Part shown: positions 41,523-45,382 of the stretch, one piece after another
How the letters are laid out: every line of letters starts with the position of its first letter
Numbering within the stretch: the stretch's first letter is position 1
Assembly (NCBI GenBank): GCA_937917475.1
Contig: CALDNF010000001.1
Span: forward strand, 1 to 45,382
From: an uncultured Faecalibacterium sp.
GTDB lineage: Bacteria; Bacillota; Clostridia; Oscillospirales; Ruminococcaceae
DNA length: 45,382 nt
Reading direction: 5' to 3'
Position numbers and translations under genes: made by a program
The notes under the pieces: generated by a model
What the model saw: only the letters and a program-made list of their open reading frames with translations
The model's database searches: none
Told to the model about the DNA's origin: nothing

Positions 41523-42434
41523 ATGGCAAAATCCGTTGCAAAGTCCGGTCGGAAGCCCGGCGGTCTGTCCGATAAAGTCAGCGGTGTCGTTCTGGTCATC
41601 ATCTGTGCAGCAGTCATGCTCATTGTGGCCTATCCGCTGTACTACGTTCTGGTGGCATCCTTCTCGGACCCCTACGACGTGTATGCAGGCAAAACCTTCC
41701 TGCTGCCCAGTCAGTTCACTTTGAAAGGCTATCAGGCCGTGTTTGCGGATAGCTCTCTGCTTTCCGGCTTTCTGAACAGCATCAAGTACACCATCATCGG
41801 CACGATCTACTCGGTGATTATGATCTATCTGGTGGCGTATCCGCTGAGCGCGAAAGACCTGCCCGGCCGCAAGTACATCAGCCTGTTCTTCGTCATTACG
41901 ATGTATTTCGGCGGCGGTCTGGTTCCCACCTACCTGATCGTCAAGCAGACCGGCCTGCTGGGCAGTATGTGGGCCCTGTTCCTGCCCGGTGTCGTGGCCG
42001 TGGGCAATGTCATCATCGTCCGCAACTTCTTTGAAAACAATATTCCCCGTGAACTGCTGGAAGCTGCTGAAATCGACGGTGCTTCCAAGTGGACGGTATT
42101 CATCAAGATGATCATTCCGCTGAGCCGCTCCATCATGGCCGTTATGGTCGTGTACAGCATGGTGGCCTACTGGAACGACTGGTTCACGGCCCTGATCTAC
42201 CTGAAAGCGGATCAGGCTCCGCTGCCGCTGGTGCTGCGCAACATCCTGATCAAGAGCTCCACCAGTGCAAGCCAGTCCTCGATGATCTCCGGCGGCTTTG
42301 CCGAATTAAACAAACTGACCGAAATGGTCAAGTTCGCATCCATCATCGTGGCCGCTGCTCCGATGCTTATGGTTTATCCGTTCGTTCAGAAATATTTTGA
42401 AAAAGGCTTTATGGCGGGTGCGGTCAAGGGCTGA
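41523..42434 (+). CDS. Sugar ABC transporter permease (YtcP/CUT1 type)
   Basis: A 303-residue membrane protein with six helices and the EAA loop LLEAAEIDGASKWTVFIKMIIPL. It is the partner of the preceding permease and would form the heterodimeric channel of a CUT1 importer. The ATG at 41523 has GGGGGCGA upstream; a longer frame from 41361 reads the preceding gene in another frame. The gap to the first permease stop is 13 bases. Confidence 0.94.
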   Translation: MAKSVAKSGRKPGGLSDKVSGVVLVIICAAVMLIVAYPLYYVLVASFSDPYDVYAGKTFLLPSQFTLKGYQAVFADSSLLSGFLNSIKYTIIGTIYSVIMIYLVAYPLSAKDLPGRKYISLFFVITMYFGGGLVPTYLIVKQTGLLGSMWALFLPGVVAVGNVIIVRNFFENNIPRELLEAAEIDGASKWTVFIKMIIPLSRSIMAVMVVYSMVAYWNDWFTALIYLKADQAPLPLVLRNILIKSSTSASQSSMISGGFAELNKLTEMVKFASIIVAAAPMLMVYPFVQKYFEKGFMAGAVKG

Positions 42435-42495
42435 TGTACTTTTACGCTACCTGCCAACAACGTAAGATATTTTTTGCAGAAAAGGAGAAACTACC

Positions 42496-44154
42496 ATGAA
42501 AAAGATGATCTCTCGCCGCAGCTTCCTCAAGGTGTGTGCCGTGGCCGGTTCCGCTATGGCTCTGTCTGCCTGTGGCGGCAGCAAGAAAGCCGACGCACCC
42601 GATCCTTCCAACACCGACCAGACCAGCTTTGATATTGTGGGCGGCCAATCCGCTCTGAGCCCCGGCTACAACGACAACGAAGTGCTGAACAAGCTGGCCG
42701 ATAATGTGGGCATCAAGATCTCCTATGAGACCATGAGCGATTCCCTGAGCGAGCAGGTGAACATCCGCATTGCGGGCGACCAGCTGCCGGATGCCTTTAT
42801 GGGTGTTGGCTTCTCCAACTACGAGCTGACCAATTACGGCGCAGACGGCACCTTCCTTGACCTGAGCCCCTACATCACGGCCGATATTATGCCCAACCTG
42901 ACCAAGATTCTGGATGAGCATCCGGCGATCCGCGCTGCAATCACGATGGGTGATGGCTGCATCTATGGTCTGCCTGCCGCAGAACAGATGGGCACTGCCG
43001 GTATCGGTGACGAGGATGATTACAGCATCTATACCATTCCGCAGTTCTCCATGATCAACAAGCGTTGGCTGGATGAGCTGGGTCTGGAAGTTCCTACCAC
43101 GCTGGACGAGCTGCATACTGCGCTGAAGGCTTTCAAGGACAACGATATGTCGGCCAAGGTCTACGGCAATGCTCCCGGCAGCACCATCCCCATGTCCACC
43201 GGCTTTGACGAGTGGTGCTGGGGTCAGAACATCTTCTACGCTGGTTTCGGCTTCACCAACTGGCCCAACGATGTCTGCAACGACCTCGTGCTCCAAAAGG
43301 ATGGCAAGTGCCGTTTTGTTTGTGCAGATGATAATTACCGCAAGGCTGTCACCTACTTCCACGACTGGTATGCTGAGGGTCTGATGGATGTGGAAATGTT
43401 CAGTCAGGATGCAAACCAGCTGCTTGCCAAAGGCGCACAGGGCTATCTGGGCGTGTCCACATGGTGGTACATTGAAGAGCTGATGGGCGATTACGCCAAG
43501 GATTATGTCTTCCTGCCGGTTCTGGACGGCCCGGATGGAACCCATAACGTGACTGTTCGCACGGGCGGCGGCACGAACAGCGGCAATCTGAGCATCACCA
43601 ACAAGTGCCAGAGTCCTGCAAATCTTTTGAAATTCTTTGACCAGTGGTATGACGGTGAAACGGTTATGCAGCTCCAGTACGGCCCCATCGGCGTGTTCTT
43701 CACCGAGCAGGATGCCAACGGCAAGTGGAAATCCATTACGGATGAGGAAGCCAAGGCAAAGTACAACAAGGGTGCAGGTGAGTTGAAATCTGCTTATGAG
43801 GTTTGGGGTCCGAAGCTGATCCTCAGCGAATACTACGATGAGTATTTCTACATGGAAGACCGTGCCATTGAGCGTCTGACGGATCTGAAGGATTACTGGA
43901 TGCCGTTCGTGGATGACACCACAACTTATCCTGTGGACTGTGTCTTCAATGCCGATGAGCTGGATACCATTGACCGTTACCGCACCGACTTTGAGAATGC
44001 GGTTTCCGAGCAGGAAGGTCTGTGGCTGAAAGATGGCGGCCCCTCCGATGACGAGTGGAACGCATACCTTGACACTCTGAAGAACAACTGCGGCATGGAC
44101 AAGCTGCTGGAAGTCTATCAGGGCGCATACGACCGTTACAAGGCCAATGCCTGA
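42496..44154 (+). CDS. Extracellular solute-binding lipoprotein of the sugar ABC importer, Tat-type signal
   Basis: A 552-residue family-1-like solute-binding protein, of the long (about 550) LplA/YtcQ type. The signal peptide contains SRRSFLK (residues 6-12), matching the twin-arginine consensus, and a lipobox LSAC with C26. The protein would thus be exported folded and lipid-anchored. Aromatic residues are frequent in the mature domain (WWYIEEL, DEYFYMEDR), as usual for oligosaccharide binders. GH32 downstream suggests fructo-oligosaccharides or sucrose. AAGGAG lies upstream of the ATG. Confidence 0.92.
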   Translation: MKKMISRRSFLKVCAVAGSAMALSACGGSKKADAPDPSNTDQTSFDIVGGQSALSPGYNDNEVLNKLADNVGIKISYETMSDSLSEQVNIRIAGDQLPDAFMGVGFSNYELTNYGADGTFLDLSPYITADIMPNLTKILDEHPAIRAAITMGDGCIYGLPAAEQMGTAGIGDEDDYSIYTIPQFSMINKRWLDELGLEVPTTLDELHTALKAFKDNDMSAKVYGNAPGSTIPMSTGFDEWCWGQNIFYAGFGFTNWPNDVCNDLVLQKDGKCRFVCADDNYRKAVTYFHDWYAEGLMDVEMFSQDANQLLAKGAQGYLGVSTWWYIEELMGDYAKDYVFLPVLDGPDGTHNVTVRTGGGTNSGNLSITNKCQSPANLLKFFDQWYDGETVMQLQYGPIGVFFTEQDANGKWKSITDEEAKAKYNKGAGELKSAYEVWGPKLILSEYYDEYFYMEDRAIERLTDLKDYWMPFVDDTTTYPVDCVFNADELDTIDRYRTDFENAVSEQEGLWLKDGGPSDDEWNAYLDTLKNNCGMDKLLEVYQGAYDRYKANA

Positions 44155-44180
44155 TTCTAAGACGCAAGGAGGCATCTGCG

Positions 44181-45382
44181 ATGCCAAGTGAAATTTTGAA
44201 CAAAGCCCGTGCCTATGAAGCAGAGCACGGCGCAGCCATTACGCCAGAAGAACGCCCTGCTTACCACATGACCCCTTATGTGGGCTGGCTGAACGACCCC
44301 AACGGGTTCTCGTTCTATCAGGGAAAATACCACCAGTTCTACCAGTACAACCCCTATGCGACCCACTGGGGGCCGATGCACTGGGGGCATGCAGTCAGCA
44401 CCGACCTGCTGCACTGGGAATACCTCCCCTGCGCTCTCGCCCCGGATTCCCCGGCGGACAATGGCCCCGGCTGTTTCTCCGGCTCTGCAACGGAAATGGA
44501 CGATGGCAAGCAGCTGCTGCTCTACACCAGTGTGGTTGCTGAAAAGCAGCCCAATGGGGAGATGCGTGACATCCAGACCCAGAGCATTGCCATTGGCGAC
44601 GGCCTGAACTACGAAAAGCCTGCCTGCAACCCCATCCTGACCCAGAAAGATCTGCCGGAAGGATTCAGCAAGTTCGATTTCCGTGACCCGAAGATCTGGC
44701 GGGAAGATGACGGCACCTATTCAGCTGTCACAGTCTGCCTTGCCGAAGATGGAAGCGGCGCAGCGATGCTGTTCCAGAGTGCAGATGGTTTTGACTGGCA
44801 CTTTGTCACGGTGCTGAAACGCTGCAACAACGAGTACGGCAAAATGTGGGAGTGCCCGGACTTCTTCGAACTGGATGGTAAGCAGATCCTGATGCTTGGG
44901 CCCATGGAAATGAAGCCGAAAGGCGAGTTCCACAACGGCCACAATGTCATTGCCTTCATCGGCAGCTATGATAAGGACACCCACACCTTTACCAAAGAAG
45001 ATGTGCAGCTGATGGATGGCGGCATCGACTTCTATGCCACCCAGACTACTCTTGCACCGGATGGCCGCAGGATCATGACCGCATGGCTGCAAACATGGTC
45101 GGACACAGAGGACAAGCCGCAGGGCTGCAAGTGGTTCGGACAGACCATCTGCCCACGTGAACTCCATCTGAAAAATGGGCGTATCACCCAGAACCCGGTG
45201 CGGGAGCTGGATGCAGCCCATGGCAAGCGCACCCTGCACGAAAATGTGACCGTGCAGAAAGAAACTGCGCTGGATGGCATCGGTGGCCGCATTGCAGACC
45301 TGACCGTTACCGTTGCGCCGGGCGAGTACCGCTCGCTTACCATCAAGCTGGCTGCGGATGCAGACTATCACACCAGCCTGAC
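44181..45382 (+). CDS. Glycoside hydrolase family 32 fructosidase, 3' end outside window
   Basis: The frame is open to the window edge, 400 codons seen. The three GH32 catalytic motifs are present: WLNDPNG with nucleophile D39, FRDP with D169 and WECPD with acid/base E224. There is no signal peptide, so it is a cytoplasmic beta-fructofuranosidase acting on imported sucrose or fructo-oligosaccharides. The released fructose would be phosphorylated by the fructokinase of the divergent operon. The beta-propeller part is complete and the C-terminal beta-sandwich has begun at the edge. AAGGAGG lies upstream of the ATG. Confidence 0.95.
   Translation, partial: MPSEILNKARAYEAEHGAAITPEERPAYHMTPYVGWLNDPNGFSFYQGKYHQFYQYNPYATHWGPMHWGHAVSTDLLHWEYLPCALAPDSPADNGPGCFSGSATEMDDGKQLLLYTSVVAEKQPNGEMRDIQTQSIAIGDGLNYEKPACNPILTQKDLPEGFSKFDFRDPKIWREDDGTYSAVTVCLAEDGSGAAMLFQSADGFDWHFVTVLKRCNNEYGKMWECPDFFELDGKQILMLGPMEMKPKGEFHNGHNVIAFIGSYDKDTHTFTKEDVQLMDGGIDFYATQTTLAPDGRRIMTAWLQTWSDTEDKPQGCKWFGQTICPRELHLKNGRITQNPVRELDAAHGKRTLHENVTVQKETALDGIGGRIADLTVTVAPGEYRSLTIKLAADADYHTSL

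Noticed and set aside
42442..44187. 581-codon minus-strand open frame opposite the binding-protein gene
   Set aside because: It is an antisense shadow of a clear solute-binding protein, caused by codon bias; the same holds for long antisense frames at 2132-4330, 31653-32900 and 40280-41623.

Overview
The window looks like chromosome of a gut Firmicute of the Oscillospiraceae, most like Faecalibacterium. This is inferred from moderately high G+C, Firmicute-type ribosome binding sites, ABC sugar operons without their own ATPase, and the gene set. I ran no search, so the genus is a guess. Both ends cut genes: a LysR regulator on the left and a GH32 fructosidase on the right.

Region 1 (1-7240): a five-gene minus-strand polyamine operon, speA-speE-speB-carboxyspermidine dehydrogenase-nspC. 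The genes overlap or nearly touch. speA is preceded by a long leader with a strong promoter about 410 nt upstream, a GC-rich structured segment, and a near-perfect intrinsic terminator 38 nt before the start codon. Every speA transcript must cross that terminator, so I infer attenuation or riboswitch-type control. I could not assign the RNA to a known class.

Region 2 (7240-10220): a nitroreductase, a small exported protein of unknown function, and a divergent pair made of a Crp/Fnr regulator and a two-cluster ferredoxin-like protein.

Region 3 (10299-35500): a large sugar-acid block. It holds two glucarate dehydratases (one broken by a TGA codon), galactarate dehydratase GarD, a DapA-family lyase, tartronate semialdehyde reductase GarR, a MOFRL-type glycerate 2-kinase, an unusual enolase-superfamily enzyme, a mannonate dehydratase relative, an aldo/keto reductase, tandem metallo-beta-lactamase-fold hydrolases, three SLC13/DASS-like permeases and two MATE exporters. 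Regulators are two tandem LysR proteins and a PrpR-like AAA+ protein that has lost its sigma-54 contact motif. The inferred route is: glucarate or galactarate to 5-keto-4-deoxyglucarate, cleavage to pyruvate and tartronate semialdehyde, reduction to glycerate, and phosphorylation. No GarL-type aldolase is seen, so the DapA-family protein is the candidate replacement. GAAACATT elements recur in three intergenic regions of the block. Third-position G+C looks lower here than in the flanks.

Region 4 (35520-45382): a GNAT acetyltransferase, then a divergent fructoside-utilisation locus. On the minus strand are a LacI regulator, two small envelope proteins, a YesL/DUF624-like membrane protein and a PfkB-type fructokinase. 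On the plus strand are two ABC permeases, a Tat-type lipoprotein binding protein and a GH32 enzyme. The shared intergenic region carries a well-formed promoter in each direction and several near-palindromic LacI-type operators.

No rRNA, tRNA, CRISPR array, integrase or insertion sequence was seen.
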